DNA of 64,000 nucleotides. It comes from DASUXY01 sp036377675 (GTDB taxonomy: Bacteria; Bacillota; Bacilli; Bacillales; Amphibacillaceae). Shown here piece after piece: positions 36,925 through 45,298 of this stretch (the first letter of the stretch is position 1; every line of letters starts with the position of its first letter). Both the position numbers and the translations under genes were made by a program. The stretch covers positions 26,245-90,244 of the forward strand of contig DASUXY010000026.1 in NCBI GenBank assembly GCA_036377675.1, written 5' to 3'. The notes beneath the pieces are model-generated. The model saw only the letters and a program-made list of their open reading frames with translations. It was not told the origin of the DNA and searched no databases.

Positions 36925-36952
36925 ATTTTACTTCTATGGAAGTCCAAGTCAA
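36925..36952 (-). promoter_or_regulatory. Likely sodC promoter
   Basis: Minus strand TTGACT (complement of 36947-36952), 16-base spacer, TAAAAT (complement of 36925-36930). It overlaps the last codons of the tetR gene, so sodC may be transcribed both alone and from the RND operon. Confidence 0.5.
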
Positions 36953-37509
36953 ATCATTGCCAAGATCGATTGGACATGCTTCTTGACAAGACGTGCTTTT
37001 TCATCATCAGACAAAACGTGAAACGCAGTCTCATGAGGAAACATAATGTAACTTAAAAGGATACCGCCAATCGCACGTGCCAAATGTTCCGTATTCACTT
37101 GCCGACCAATACATTCAAAATGGGCAGCCAATCCTGTTTGTAAGCTTGTAAAAATAATAACTGGAAAGTTAACATCATCTGTTAAATTTCCTCGCAAACT
37201 TTCAGAAATGAGCATTTTAATTAAATCTTTATGTTTAGATAAAACATCCAATCTATTTTCAATAATATAGATGAGGAATGTTTCGGTATCTTCCTCTTTA
37301 GCATACTTCATCACATCCGATGCAAATTTCTTTTCCAAGGCATTTTTAATGACCGTTATAAACAAATTTTTTTTCGTTGAAAACTTTCGATACAACGTAA
37401 CCTCAGCTACATCTGCTTCTTTAGCGATGTCCATCGTTGTCGCTTGTAACCCTTTTTCAATAAAGGCACTAAGGGCAGCCTTCATAATTTGCTCTGTTTT
37501 ATCACGCAC
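36949..37509 (-). CDS. TetR family repressor of the RND operon
   Basis: 186 residues. The N-terminal TetR helix-turn-helix is clear (IMKAALSAFIEKGLQATTMD, then VAEVTLYRKFSTKKNLF). The C-terminal ligand domain is unrecognised. It follows the RND pair by 13 bases, so it is the last gene of the operon and probably autoregulates it; repeated GTTAGTAC sites lie at the operon start. GTG at 37509 is favoured because GAGG is eight bases ahead; an alternative GTG at 37518 overlaps that site. Confidence 0.88.
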   Translation of the reverse strand: MRDKTEQIMKAALSAFIEKGLQATTMDIAKEADVAEVTLYRKFSTKKNLFITVIKNALEKKFASDVMKYAKEEDTETFLIYIIENRLDVLSKHKDLIKMLISESLRGNLTDDVNFPVIIFTSLQTGLAAHFECIGRQVNTEHLARAIGGILLSYIMFPHETAFHVLSDDEKARLVKKHVQSILAMI

Positions 37510-37522
37510 AATTTTCACCTCT

Positions 37523-38920
37523 TCAGCTCGTATGCTTTATTTTGACAAATCGGTCGAAAAGAATCAAGATCGCTGGCATAACAACTATTGTTGAAAATAA
37601 TGCGAACGTAATATTGATCAACGTCATCAGCCCAAAATTATTTAAAATGACAAAATCCGAGGCAAGTAAGGCGCAAAATCCACCAATCGTTGTTAAAGCG
37701 GAGACAACAATCGCTTGACCGATTTTTTGGTTGGCGACGCGAATCGCAACGTTGGCACCACGGCCTTTCTCTCGCTCTTCAAAATATCGTTCCATAATCA
37801 ATACGGTAAATTCAGTTCCAATACCGATGATGAGAGCCCCTAGGGTTGCAGTCAACGGCGTATAATCCATCTCCAAAAAGTACATGGCGAGCCCTGACCA
37901 GCCGACAATTAAAATGATCGGAAGTAAAGGAATAAACGCTTTAACTGGATGACGGTAGATGACTAACAATCCTAAAAATACGAGCCCCATTCCGAGCAGT
38001 GTCATTTGATATCTCCCACTTGACAGTCCTTCAATCATTTCGACATCAAGAACCGCTTTCCCAGTAATCGATGTCGTCATGCGATCTAAAGATTCACGTT
38101 GTAAAAATTGGTCTAAATCGGTGATAAAATCTTGTAATCGTTCCGTTTCTAGATGCTTCATGCCAACGGTAATAACACCTTTTTTTCCCTCTTCATTCAT
38201 AAACATTTTTAATTGTTCCTCGGGGATATCCGCCATAAAATCGTCAACGTCTTCTTCATTTGGTAACTTATGGTCATTCATCAACCTAAGCATACTTGAC
38301 AATGATTTTGTTTCTACAACAACGTCGGGAAATTCCTCTTCAATCGCACCAGTCACATCGTCCAACCAAGTAATCGTTTTGTACGAAGTCATATCCTCCC
38401 CCTCGTATACGATGGAAATTTGATCCGTCGTCCCAACGATATCCCGCAATTTATGAATATCCTTTAACGCCTGTGTATCTTGGGGCATAAATGTTTCGAC
38501 ATCCGTCTCCACTCCTGCATCGACATCGAGCCAAATGCCAATCGCTGCTGCTGTAAACGCCACGACAATAATCACCCATCGAAGGGAAATAATGGTATCA
38601 GTCAAACGGGATAACAGTCGACTTGGCTTTTTACGTTTCTTTTTTTCGTTACCTTGCTTGTTCACATGATCTATTGTAAAAAAGGAATCCCTACTAAACA
38701 ACAGCGGAATTAACAAAAATATTCCTAAAATAAAACTGACAATAATCCCGATCGTTAACATTTTACCAAAGTCTTGAATCATCGGCACAGGTGAAGTATA
38801 TAGGGCTACAAAACCGAGGGCTGTAGCAATTAATGCCGTCCCGACAGCAGGAACCATTTTCGAAATCGTTTTGAATAGACCCTTCTTCGCCCTCTGTTGC
38901 TTATTTTTTTCGTCATGCAT
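37523..38920 (-). CDS. MMPL/RND exporter, second part
   Basis: 465 residues. It begins in the middle of the first RND membrane bundle (VPAVGTALIATALGFVALY, a TM5-6 hairpin), then the second extracytoplasmic loop and the C-terminal bundle (IIGIGTEFTVLIMERY, the counterpart of GIGxDY). Taken with the upstream ORF it makes one complete HAE3/MMPL-type transporter. It has its own GGAGGAGG site seven to nine bases ahead and overlaps the first ORF by eight bases (ATGCATGA). Substrate probably lipidic or hydrophobic; unknown. Confidence 0.82.
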   Translation of the reverse strand: MHDEKNKQQRAKKGLFKTISKMVPAVGTALIATALGFVALYTSPVPMIQDFGKMLTIGIIVSFILGIFLLIPLLFSRDSFFTIDHVNKQGNEKKKRKKPSRLLSRLTDTIISLRWVIIVVAFTAAAIGIWLDVDAGVETDVETFMPQDTQALKDIHKLRDIVGTTDQISIVYEGEDMTSYKTITWLDDVTGAIEEEFPDVVVETKSLSSMLRLMNDHKLPNEEDVDDFMADIPEEQLKMFMNEEGKKGVITVGMKHLETERLQDFITDLDQFLQRESLDRMTTSITGKAVLDVEMIEGLSSGRYQMTLLGMGLVFLGLLVIYRHPVKAFIPLLPIILIVGWSGLAMYFLEMDYTPLTATLGALIIGIGTEFTVLIMERYFEEREKGRGANVAIRVANQKIGQAIVVSALTTIGGFCALLASDFVILNNFGLMTLINITFALFSTIVVMPAILILFDRFVKIKHTS

Positions 38921-40403
38921 CGTAATCCTCCTCCATCGTCATTTCCTCTGTATAGCGGTTTTGAAATTGAATCGCATAGTCAATACCGAGGCCGATTAAA
39001 ATGGGAAAGACCGCCATGGATACCATCGTAATTGGAATTTGTAGCCATCCCATCAGCCCGACCGTTCCCACGACGGCCACGAGAATCGTCACAAGAGGCA
39101 TAAGACGCCACTTCACCTTAAAAGTAAACGTTAAAACAACTAGCATCATCGCAATGGCTAGCCCCATCATTTTTTTCATGCTCCCTTTCATGGACGTGCG
39201 AATGCTATCATCGAGTACGGGTTTACCGGAGGCCATCATGTCCAAACCTTCTATTGGATGTGCATCGATATAAGACTGAACCTCATCAACGACATCGCTT
39301 TTATCGACATCATCCGTTTGTCCGGAGAATGTAATCATCATCAACATATATTGATCATCGATGATGAATTCCTCAAACATCGGTCGCAACTTATCATCGT
39401 CATCAAAGACCATTTGCTCAAGGGTTGCTTGTTTTTCCGGTATGCCGGGAGTCATGATATCCGCATAGTCATCAAGCGTCTCTAGTTGTTCACTCATTGT
39501 TATTAAATTTTCTCCCATCTCACCTAATCCATCTCCAAGCGCCAACAGATCATCAGACTTTTGCTGCTGTTTCTTTTGCATCGTTTCCAATTGTTCTTCT
39601 TGCTGAACGAGCCCTTCCTTCATGCCCCTCAAACCCGTTGCCGTTCGATTAGCGATTTCTGGAAGCGCAGCCCCATTTGTCGACGCCTTATCCATTTGTT
39701 TTGCCAACTGATTTAAATAGGTATGCATCTGCTTCATCTGTTCCAATGACTGACCTTCCATAGGCATTTGCTCTATCAAGCTCTCCAAACGATCGGCTAT
39801 CTCGAACGTTTGTTCACTAAACTGTTCATAGCCTCCTACGAGTTGACCCGTACCTTCTGCTAATTTTTCTTGTCCTTTGACCATCTCCTCCAAGCCATCG
39901 TGCAAATCGCCCACCCGTTGGTCTACATCTGGTAGTTCACTCTTCCCTGAATCATTTTCTAGCATTTCAGTGCTTACCTCTTTAAGTTGTGTACCCATTT
40001 CCTCCAAACCAGTGATTATTTTTTGCAAGCCGTCAGCATAGACTTCTGCTTGTTTCTCTGCTATATGTGTCACCAACGTGACAGGACTCACGACACTATA
40101 AATTGAATTCTTTGACGCCAGCTCTTTTTCCAGACCTTGCATATGCTGTAAATGGTCCGGAGTTAATAATGGTTCGGCTGCAGTTTCGTACACGACGACG
40201 ATGGATTCTCCACCGAAATATTCTTCCAGTTGTTTATTTTCCTTGTAAACTTCTGTATCCGCATCGACTAGCGTGTCATCACCTGTCGCCATATAAATAT
40301 TTCGCACGCCAATCCCTAAAAAGGTCATGACGACAATGATGAAAATGATCGATTTTATTGGGTGTTTTGTTAGTAAATATGCTAACCGTTTAAACCCCTT
40401 CAT
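38913..40403 (-). CDS. MMPL/RND exporter, first part
   Basis: 496 residues. One membrane segment (SIIFIIVVMTFLGIGV), a large extracytoplasmic domain with coiled-coil-rich stretches (residues about 110-330), then TM2-TM4 ending in GIDYAIQFQNRY, the RND motif; the protein stops about ten residues later. A normal family member continues through two more helices and a second half, here encoded by the next ORF. The ATG at 40403 has AAAGGAG eight bases upstream; the GTG at 40412 overlaps it. Confidence 0.82.
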   Translation of the reverse strand: MKGFKRLAYLLTKHPIKSIIFIIVVMTFLGIGVRNIYMATGDDTLVDADTEVYKENKQLEEYFGGESIVVVYETAAEPLLTPDHLQHMQGLEKELASKNSIYSVVSPVTLVTHIAEKQAEVYADGLQKIITGLEEMGTQLKEVSTEMLENDSGKSELPDVDQRVGDLHDGLEEMVKGQEKLAEGTGQLVGGYEQFSEQTFEIADRLESLIEQMPMEGQSLEQMKQMHTYLNQLAKQMDKASTNGAALPEIANRTATGLRGMKEGLVQQEEQLETMQKKQQQKSDDLLALGDGLGEMGENLITMSEQLETLDDYADIMTPGIPEKQATLEQMVFDDDDKLRPMFEEFIIDDQYMLMMITFSGQTDDVDKSDVVDEVQSYIDAHPIEGLDMMASGKPVLDDSIRTSMKGSMKKMMGLAIAMMLVVLTFTFKVKWRLMPLVTILVAVVGTVGLMGWLQIPITMVSMAVFPILIGLGIDYAIQFQNRYTEEMTMEEDYDA

Positions 40404-40874
40404 TTTTAACACTCCTTTGTTTAATTATTGAATGTTAGTACACACTTCAATGAATCCTTTATATTCGCAAGAGGCTACGTTTATAAGCCCTCTCTTCGCC
40501 ATCATATTATTTACAAAATTCGTTAAAAACTTCTCCATCTTCTTCGTTAACTTGCTTTTTTACTACTCACTCAAAAATACGTACCGTGAACTTCTCAATC
40601 CTTTTACCTTTCTTTTTGAACACGAACTTGTGCTATTTATTACGGATGTAAGTTAGTACTGACATATATATTATATATCATACGTGATGATCATTTCATT
40701 TGTAAAGCACTTCTTTTTAAATATTCGATGAAACCTTCTCGTCGCTGCGTCCGTACTACATAAGAAGAGAGTAAACTTCAACGTCGACATGGACATCATG
40801 TTCGAAGATAAAAAAACGCTACACCACGAGAAAGTTGGAAATGAATTTGGACGTAATCATTTCAGATTCGCATA
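40404..40874. promoter_or_regulatory. RND operon upstream region with TetR-like sites
   Basis: No gene seen. GTTAGTAC occurs at 40434-40441 (context TGTTAGTACACAC) and 40652-40659 (context GTTAGTACTGAC, a near palindrome). A TATAAT-like -10 on the minus strand lies next to the second copy within TATATATTATATAT (40665-40678), so that copy could be the operator for the TetR gene product. The promoter -35 is unclear. Confidence 0.4.
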
Positions 40875-40915
40875 AAAAAGTGGAGCACCCCTGAAGAGGT
40901 GCTCCATACTTTTTA
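40875..40915. terminator. Terminator of uspA (bidirectional)
   Basis: Stem TGGAGCACC (40881-40889) / GGTGCTCCA (40898-40906) with A-run and T-run on both sides. Confidence 0.85.
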
Positions 40916-40932
40916 TTGATGCTTTATTTATC

Positions 40933-41352
40933 CTACTTTACAATTAACACCGGGCAATGAACGCGTTTAGCGACTTTATGACTAACACTTCCTAGAACCA
41001 TTTCTTGTAGGGCATTCAAGCCTCTACTACCGACGACAACGAGATCTGCTTCATTACGGTTGGCGTAATCCACGAGCATATGTCGGGGATCACCATTCAA
41101 CACAGTCGTCTTATAAGAAATTCCAGATTGGGCAACGATTTTTTCTACGTTTTTAATCCGTCGCTTACGTTGATCGCCTACATATTCAGCATCCCAATGG
41201 CTCAAAGCTTCTGACTTCGCTTTATTCGGATCGAAGACATAAACAATTTCTATGCTCGCCTCAGGATGACATTTGGCAATTTGAATCGCATCTTTTGCTG
41301 CTCGTTGCGAATGATCCGAACCGTCAGCAGCTATTAATATATGCTTATACAT
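40933..41352 (-). CDS. Universal stress protein UspA family
   Basis: 139 residues, single Usp domain. The N-terminal HILIAADGSDHSQRAAKDAI and the C-terminal VVGSRGLNALQEMVLGSVSH form the ATP-binding G-2X-G-9X-G(S/T) motif; ends CPVLIVK. GGAGGG precedes the ATG. Cytosolic, with a role in stress survival by family. A decayed relative lies 270 bases upstream, suggesting a former tandem duplication. Confidence 0.92.
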   Translation of the reverse strand: MYKHILIAADGSDHSQRAAKDAIQIAKCHPEASIEIVYVFDPNKAKSEALSHWDAEYVGDQRKRRIKNVEKIVAQSGISYKTTVLNGDPRHMLVDYANRNEADLVVVGSRGLNALQEMVLGSVSHKVAKRVHCPVLIVK

Positions 41353-41547
41353 CTCGTTCCCTCCATAATATAACTAAATATCGGGGTTCACTTAGCAAAA
41401 ATGTAATCGATTTCATGCAGAAGTTATATCGTTTATACATCTTATTTTACTAGAGGCGTAGGAAAACATGCAATGTAATTTTAAAATGTACAACAAATTG
41501 TTATAAAAGGAGACATTGTAATGTTAATCAAATTAGAGACCAAATAA

Positions 41548-41587
41548 AAACCAACCGACTTACCAGTGATTAATGTTGGCAAGCCGG
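41548..41587 (-). terminator. Terminator behind the uspA pseudogene
   Basis: Minus strand CCGGCTTGCCA / TGGTAAGTCGG followed by TTGGTTTTTATTT. Confidence 0.65.
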
Positions 41588-41624
41588 ATGTGTCTAGATA
41601 TTATCTTTATTATATTATTTTACG

Positions 41625-41828
41625 AGAAGTACCGGACAATCGACCGTTTAACGACTTTATGACTAACGCCTCCTAAAACCATCTCTTGGAATTTGTTTAG
41701 TCCTCTACTACCAATGACAACTAAATCAAAGGCTTTTTCGTTGGCATAGTCAACGATTGTCGGACCAGGATCTCCACGCAGAATGGTTATTTTATACGTT
41801 ACATCATGAGCCTTTACAAATGAACCCT
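41625..41828 (-). pseudogene. Truncated, frameshifted uspA copy
   Basis: C-terminal half of a Usp protein: KITILRGDPGPTIVDYANE, then VVIGSRGLNKFQEMVLGGVS, closely matching the intact neighbour. The frame breaks after SHKVVKRS; a single-base shift restores DCPVLLVK and a stop at 41625-41627. The N-terminal half and start codon are missing. It retains a terminator downstream. A relic of a tandem duplication. Confidence 0.8.
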
Positions 41829-42013
41829 AATTTAAGTAGTTTTTTATGTAACAAACATCTATACATTACTAATTCCGTATCGGAAACTTTTATCGTAGTA
41901 ACATTTTCTCGTTCCCGCTTTAATTTTCACCGATAACATGTTTAATTGATCATCGTTACGGTTATCCTTAATTACTACTAACGGTTTGTTGCAAACATAC
42001 GGAGGAAGAATCA

Positions 42014-43120
42014 ATGGTGGGGATGCGATTTTTTACAGCAAGCACATTCTTGTTACTTTGTTTATTTATTTTTGCATCGGTAAGTTATGCTGAGCATAGT
42101 CGCACATATGAAGTTCATGCTTCTCAACTACATGTAAGAGATGCTCCTGATTACGATGCAACTATTATTGGAAACTTACAAACAGGAGATAAAGTTGTTA
42201 TTTTTCAGGAGGAATATGGATGGGCGAAAACATATTATCATGGCAAAGAAGCTTGGATTGCGTTTCAGTACGTACAACCGGTGTCCCAGGAAGAACATGC
42301 ACCATCAACGCACCAAGATCAGATTGTCATTACTGGATCAAACGTTCATATCCGCTCAGGTCCAAGCATGGATGATCACATTATCGATTCGGCATCAAAA
42401 GGAGATATGTTTGAAGTAATAGATGCAAAGGAAGGTTGGAAAAAAGTCGTTTTGCGTACCGACGAACATGGTTGGATTGCTGAACAGTTTACGAGTAAAC
42501 CTTCACCATCTGAACAAACTAGTCAACTCATTATCCGACCGAAAGAAGGTACGACGGTTCAGACTTCTCCACAATCTTTGGAAAAATATACAATCGTGAT
42601 TGATCCGGGTCACGGTGGAAAAGACCCCGGTGCTATCGGCTTGGATGACGTAGCTGAAAAAGACGTCATCTTGTCAACTTCAGAAGTCGTCGCTGAACAT
42701 TTGCGTGAAGCGGGGGCAACTGTCATTCTAACGCGTACAGGAGATGAATTCCTATCACTTGAAGAACGGATTCGGGTGAGTAACAGTCATCATACCGATG
42801 CATTTATTAGCATTCATTACAATGCTTTTCCTATTCTGACGGTCCGAGGCATGAGTACGTATTACTATGACGGTGGGAACGACGAACAGTTAGCCCAACA
42901 TATCCACTCTTCATTAATTGAAGCGATCAATTTGCCTGATCGCGGGATCCAACAAGCTGACTATAAAGTATTGCGAGAAAATCGTGATTTAGCCATTCTT
43001 ATCGAATTAGGTTTTATCACAAATCCCGATGATTTTTCAGCCATTCACACACCGGATTACAAGGACCAAGTCGGAGAAGCGATTGTGAATGGACTTATAA
43101 ACTATTTTCATCAGCCATAA
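42014..43120 (+). CDS. N-acetylmuramoyl-L-alanine amidase with SH3b repeats
   Basis: 368 residues: signal peptide (about 1-26, ending near SYAEHS), two bacterial SH3 domains (about 30-90, YEVHASQLHVRDAPDYDA, and 98-160, VITGSNVHIRSGPSMDD) that bind the wall, then an Amidase_3 domain (about 193-365). Zinc/catalytic residues: IDPGHGGKDPGAIG (His), the Glu in DVAEKDVIL, SIHYNAF (His) and IELGFITNPDD (catalytic Glu). Cleaves the lactyl-amide bond between MurNAc and the stem peptide; resembles YrvJ/CwlC-type amidases. GGAGG lies eight bases before the ATG. Confidence 0.93.
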   Translation: MVGMRFFTASTFLLLCLFIFASVSYAEHSRTYEVHASQLHVRDAPDYDATIIGNLQTGDKVVIFQEEYGWAKTYYHGKEAWIAFQYVQPVSQEEHAPSTHQDQIVITGSNVHIRSGPSMDDHIIDSASKGDMFEVIDAKEGWKKVVLRTDEHGWIAEQFTSKPSPSEQTSQLIIRPKEGTTVQTSPQSLEKYTIVIDPGHGGKDPGAIGLDDVAEKDVILSTSEVVAEHLREAGATVILTRTGDEFLSLEERIRVSNSHHTDAFISIHYNAFPILTVRGMSTYYYDGGNDEQLAQHIHSSLIEAINLPDRGIQQADYKVLRENRDLAILIELGFITNPDDFSAIHTPDYKDQVGEAIVNGLINYFHQP

Positions 43121-43121
43121 T

Positions 43122-43153
43122 TCTTGTATGATTCACATGTGAATCATACAAGA
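43122..43153. repeat. Perfect 32-base palindrome after the amidase gene
   Basis: Arms from 43122 to 43137 and 43138 to 43153 are exact reverse complements, centred on CACATGTG. It begins two bases past the amidase stop. No T-run follows, so it is not a standard terminator; it could be a 3' stabilising hairpin or an operator. Confidence 0.7.
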
Positions 43154-43211
43154 CATCATGTGGGTGGTGAGTCCGTATCAATCCATGGAAGGGAATTCAT
43201 TGAAATCGTAG

Positions 43212-43255
43212 TTGACATTTTAACGTGCTCTCCTTAATATACCTATAGGGGTATA
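43212..43255 (+). promoter_or_regulatory. Rhodanese promoter with CstR/CsoR-type operator
   Basis: TTGACA (43212-43217), 17-base spacer, TAATAT (43235-43240). The palindrome TATACCTATAGGGGTATA (43238-43255) overlaps the -10 and resembles the operator of CsoR-family persulfide sensor CstR, which controls rhodaneses and sulfide oxidation genes. The regulator gene is not in the window. Confidence 0.65.
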
Positions 43256-43268
43256 AGGAGGTCATTAC

Positions 43269-43646
43269 ATGGATTATATTCCATATATTATCATGGCAGC
43301 ACTCCTCTATGAATTGCTCAGACGTGTCATACCGATGAAAGGTGTGAAACAAATTACAACTGACCAATTGCAAGAGGATTTGAGGATTAAAGATAACCAT
43401 AAACAGTATATTGACGTTCGCACACCAGGTGAATATCATCACGCGCATATTCCCGGATTTCAAAATATCCCTCTCCACCAACTCAAACAACAACTCAACA
43501 ACTTGTATCAAGATCAAGAAGTGATTCTCATTTGTCGGAGTGGTTCCCGCAGTATGCGTGCAGCTCGAATCTTAAAAAAGAATGGGTATAAACACGTCAC
43601 AAACGTTAAAGGCGGAATGAACACGTGGCGGGGCCCATTGAATTAA
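43269..43646 (+). CDS. Membrane-anchored rhodanese-domain protein
   Basis: 125 residues: short N-terminal hydrophobic anchor (YIPYIIMAALLYELLRRV) and one rhodanese domain with the active-site loop CRSGSRSM (Cys about residue 90) and DVRTPGEYHHAHIPG. Sulfur transfer from persulfide or thiosulfate to an acceptor. Resembles YqhL/YtwF-type single-domain rhodaneses. AAGGAGG lies before the ATG. The operator upstream suggests induction by reactive sulfur species. Confidence 0.9.
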   Translation: MDYIPYIIMAALLYELLRRVIPMKGVKQITTDQLQEDLRIKDNHKQYIDVRTPGEYHHAHIPGFQNIPLHQLKQQLNNLYQDQEVILICRSGSRSMRAARILKKNGYKHVTNVKGGMNTWRGPLN

Positions 43647-43667
43647 AGCGTAGAAACATAGATTATT

Positions 43668-43712
43668 AAAAAAGGAAGTTGATCTGAATCATCGGTCGAC
43701 TGCCTTTTTTAT
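43668..43712 (+). terminator. Terminator of rhodanese gene
   Basis: Stem AAAAAAGGAAGT / ACTGCCTTTTTT with a T-rich tail. Confidence 0.8.
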
Positions 43713-43871
43713 TGCCGTTTTTACTCTCAGCTTGTCAATATGGATAGGGATAGCAATCCATCTTGTCACTCTTTTGAAAATGAACAACTGAAGGATTCCG
43801 CAATGTTCTGCCTCCTCATGATCGGCATACACTTATAGTACAACTATTTTTAAAAAAGAAGGAAACATATT

Positions 43872-44138
43872 ATGCAGACCGTTATTATGATTGAATTTAT
43901 CGTTTATTTTATCATCATTGTTACGATTGGTCTATTGACAAGTCGGACAAACATGAGTCATTCAGTTTTCTTATTAGGTGGAAAAAAGTTACCCGGCTGG
44001 GCGTTAGCCTTTTCAGAGCGTGCCACAGGAGAGTCGGCATGGCTTCTCCTCGGGTTTACTGGATTCGTGTTTGCAACAGGATTAGCAGGCATTTGGGTTG
44101 CCATCGGTATCGCATCGGGAATTATTTTTGCATGGTAG
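43872..44138 (+). pseudogene. Truncated Na+/proline symporter (PutP/OpuE family)
   Basis: 88 residues that match the N-terminus of sodium:solute symporters: two membrane segments and FLLGGKKLPGWALAFSERAT, then GESAWLLLGFTGFVFATGL. A full protein has about 490 residues and 13 membrane segments; here the frame stops after the third (GIIFAW-stop) and the remainder is missing. The start (GAAGGA before the ATG) and the conserved N-terminus are intact, so the truncation is recent or a deletion brought the nrd operon close. Confidence 0.75.
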
Positions 44139-44211
44139 GGAAAATTTTAAAGCTTTGCAAAGGGCGTGCCGCCTAATAAAACGAAATTCAACACACCTCG
44201 TAAATTTTGTC

Positions 44212-44247
44212 ACGAAAAAGGAAGCTCTCGGTTCTCCCTGAGCTCCC
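44212..44247 (-). terminator. Terminator of the nrd operon
   Basis: Minus strand GGGAGCTC / GAGCTTCC followed by TTTTTC, just past the nrdF stop. Confidence 0.65.
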
Positions 44248-44254
44248 CACACTT

Positions 44255-45298
44255 TTATAAATCATCAAACCCATTTAAATCGCTCGTTTTCGTATATTGT
44301 CTTGATTTTTGTTCAAAAAAGTCTGTTTTCGTTCCGTCGAAATTATCGACATAGGCTCGAATCCATTTCATCGGATTGTTGACGTGATTCGGATATATTT
44401 CATCGAGCCCCATCATCCGTAGCATCTTATTGGCACGGTATTTCACATATCCTTCCATTTCAACTAAATCAATACCCTCAATGTCTTTTAGGACGTAGTT
44501 GGACCATTCCGTCTCTAGGGCAACCGATTGCTTAAATTGATCGTACACCCACTGGATAAACGTCTCATTATTATGTTCTGGATTTTCTGCGAGTGTCGCT
44601 CGGAACAACTCACTAATAAAGCGCCCGTGCTCCAGTTCATCTCGGTTGATATAGCTGATCATCGTCGACGTGCCGACCATTTTATTATTGCGCGCTAAAT
44701 TATAAAAGAAGGCAAAACCAGAATAAAAGAATAGCCCTTCCAACAGTGCCGTATACACCATCGTTTTTAAAATGTTTTCAATCGTCGCCTCATCGGCGAA
44801 ATGATTATAATGCTCCATAATACTCTTATTTCTCTTCAACAGGACCGGATCCGTTCTCCCGAAATTAAACGACTCCTTCTGTTCAGCAAGCGAGGCGACC
44901 GATGAAAGCACATACGAGTAGCTCTCATTATGAACGGCTTCTTGCTGGGCGATGACCGCCATAATCGATTGCACCGATGGATCGGTTGCATACAGTGACA
45001 GCAACAAGGCAATTCGTGTTTGCGGACCATCCAATGTCGATAACAACCCAATAATTTTTAAATAAGCATCCTGTTCTGCTTCACTTAACGTTGGAAATTG
45101 CTTCACATCACTCGACATATTCACTTCATCTGCTTGCCAGTAATTCCCGACTAACCGTTTATACATCTTGTACCAATGTGGATATGCGATATCATTCCAG
45201 TTCAAAATTCCACTCGATTCACCACCGAATAATCCCGTTGATTTATTTGGATTGCGTGGCTCTAATGTTTTCGCCTTCTGAAGCAAAACGTCTGGCAT
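44255..45298 (-). CDS. nrdF: Ribonucleotide reductase small subunit (class I)
   Basis: 347 residues, ferritin-like. Metal ligands: Asp in STLDGPQTR (about 90), Glu120 and His123 with the radical tyrosine Tyr127 in QQEAVHNESYSY, the second-half Glu in LLEGLFFYSG, and Glu/His in INRDELEHGRF. All ligands are conventional, so this is not the metal-free class Ie. It houses the tyrosyl radical (Mn or Fe) needed by the large subunit. AAAGGAG precedes the ATG; the 5' end overlaps the flavodoxin gene by 56 bases. Last gene of the operon. Confidence 0.94.
   Translation of the reverse strand: MPDVLLQKAKTLEPRNPNKSTGLFGGESSGILNWNDIAYPHWYKMYKRLVGNYWQADEVNMSSDVKQFPTLSEAEQDAYLKIIGLLSTLDGPQTRIALLLSLYATDPSVQSIMAVIAQQEAVHNESYSYVLSSVASLAEQKESFNFGRTDPVLLKRNKSIMEHYNHFADEATIENILKTMVYTALLEGLFFYSGFAFFYNLARNNKMVGTSTMISYINRDELEHGRFISELFRATLAENPEHNNETFIQWVYDQFKQSVALETEWSNYVLKDIEGIDLVEMEGYVKYRANKMLRMMGLDEIYPNHVNNPMKWIRAYVDNFDGTKTDFFEQKSRQYTKTSDLNGFDDL

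Noticed and set aside
41521..41547. Eight-codon frame MLIKLETK with a strong AAAGGAG site
   Set aside because: Too short to call; could be a relic of a gene start or chance.
44255..45298. Metal-free class Ie ribonucleotide reductase
   Set aside because: All carboxylate/histidine ligands and the radical tyrosine are present in NrdF, so it is a conventional class I small subunit.
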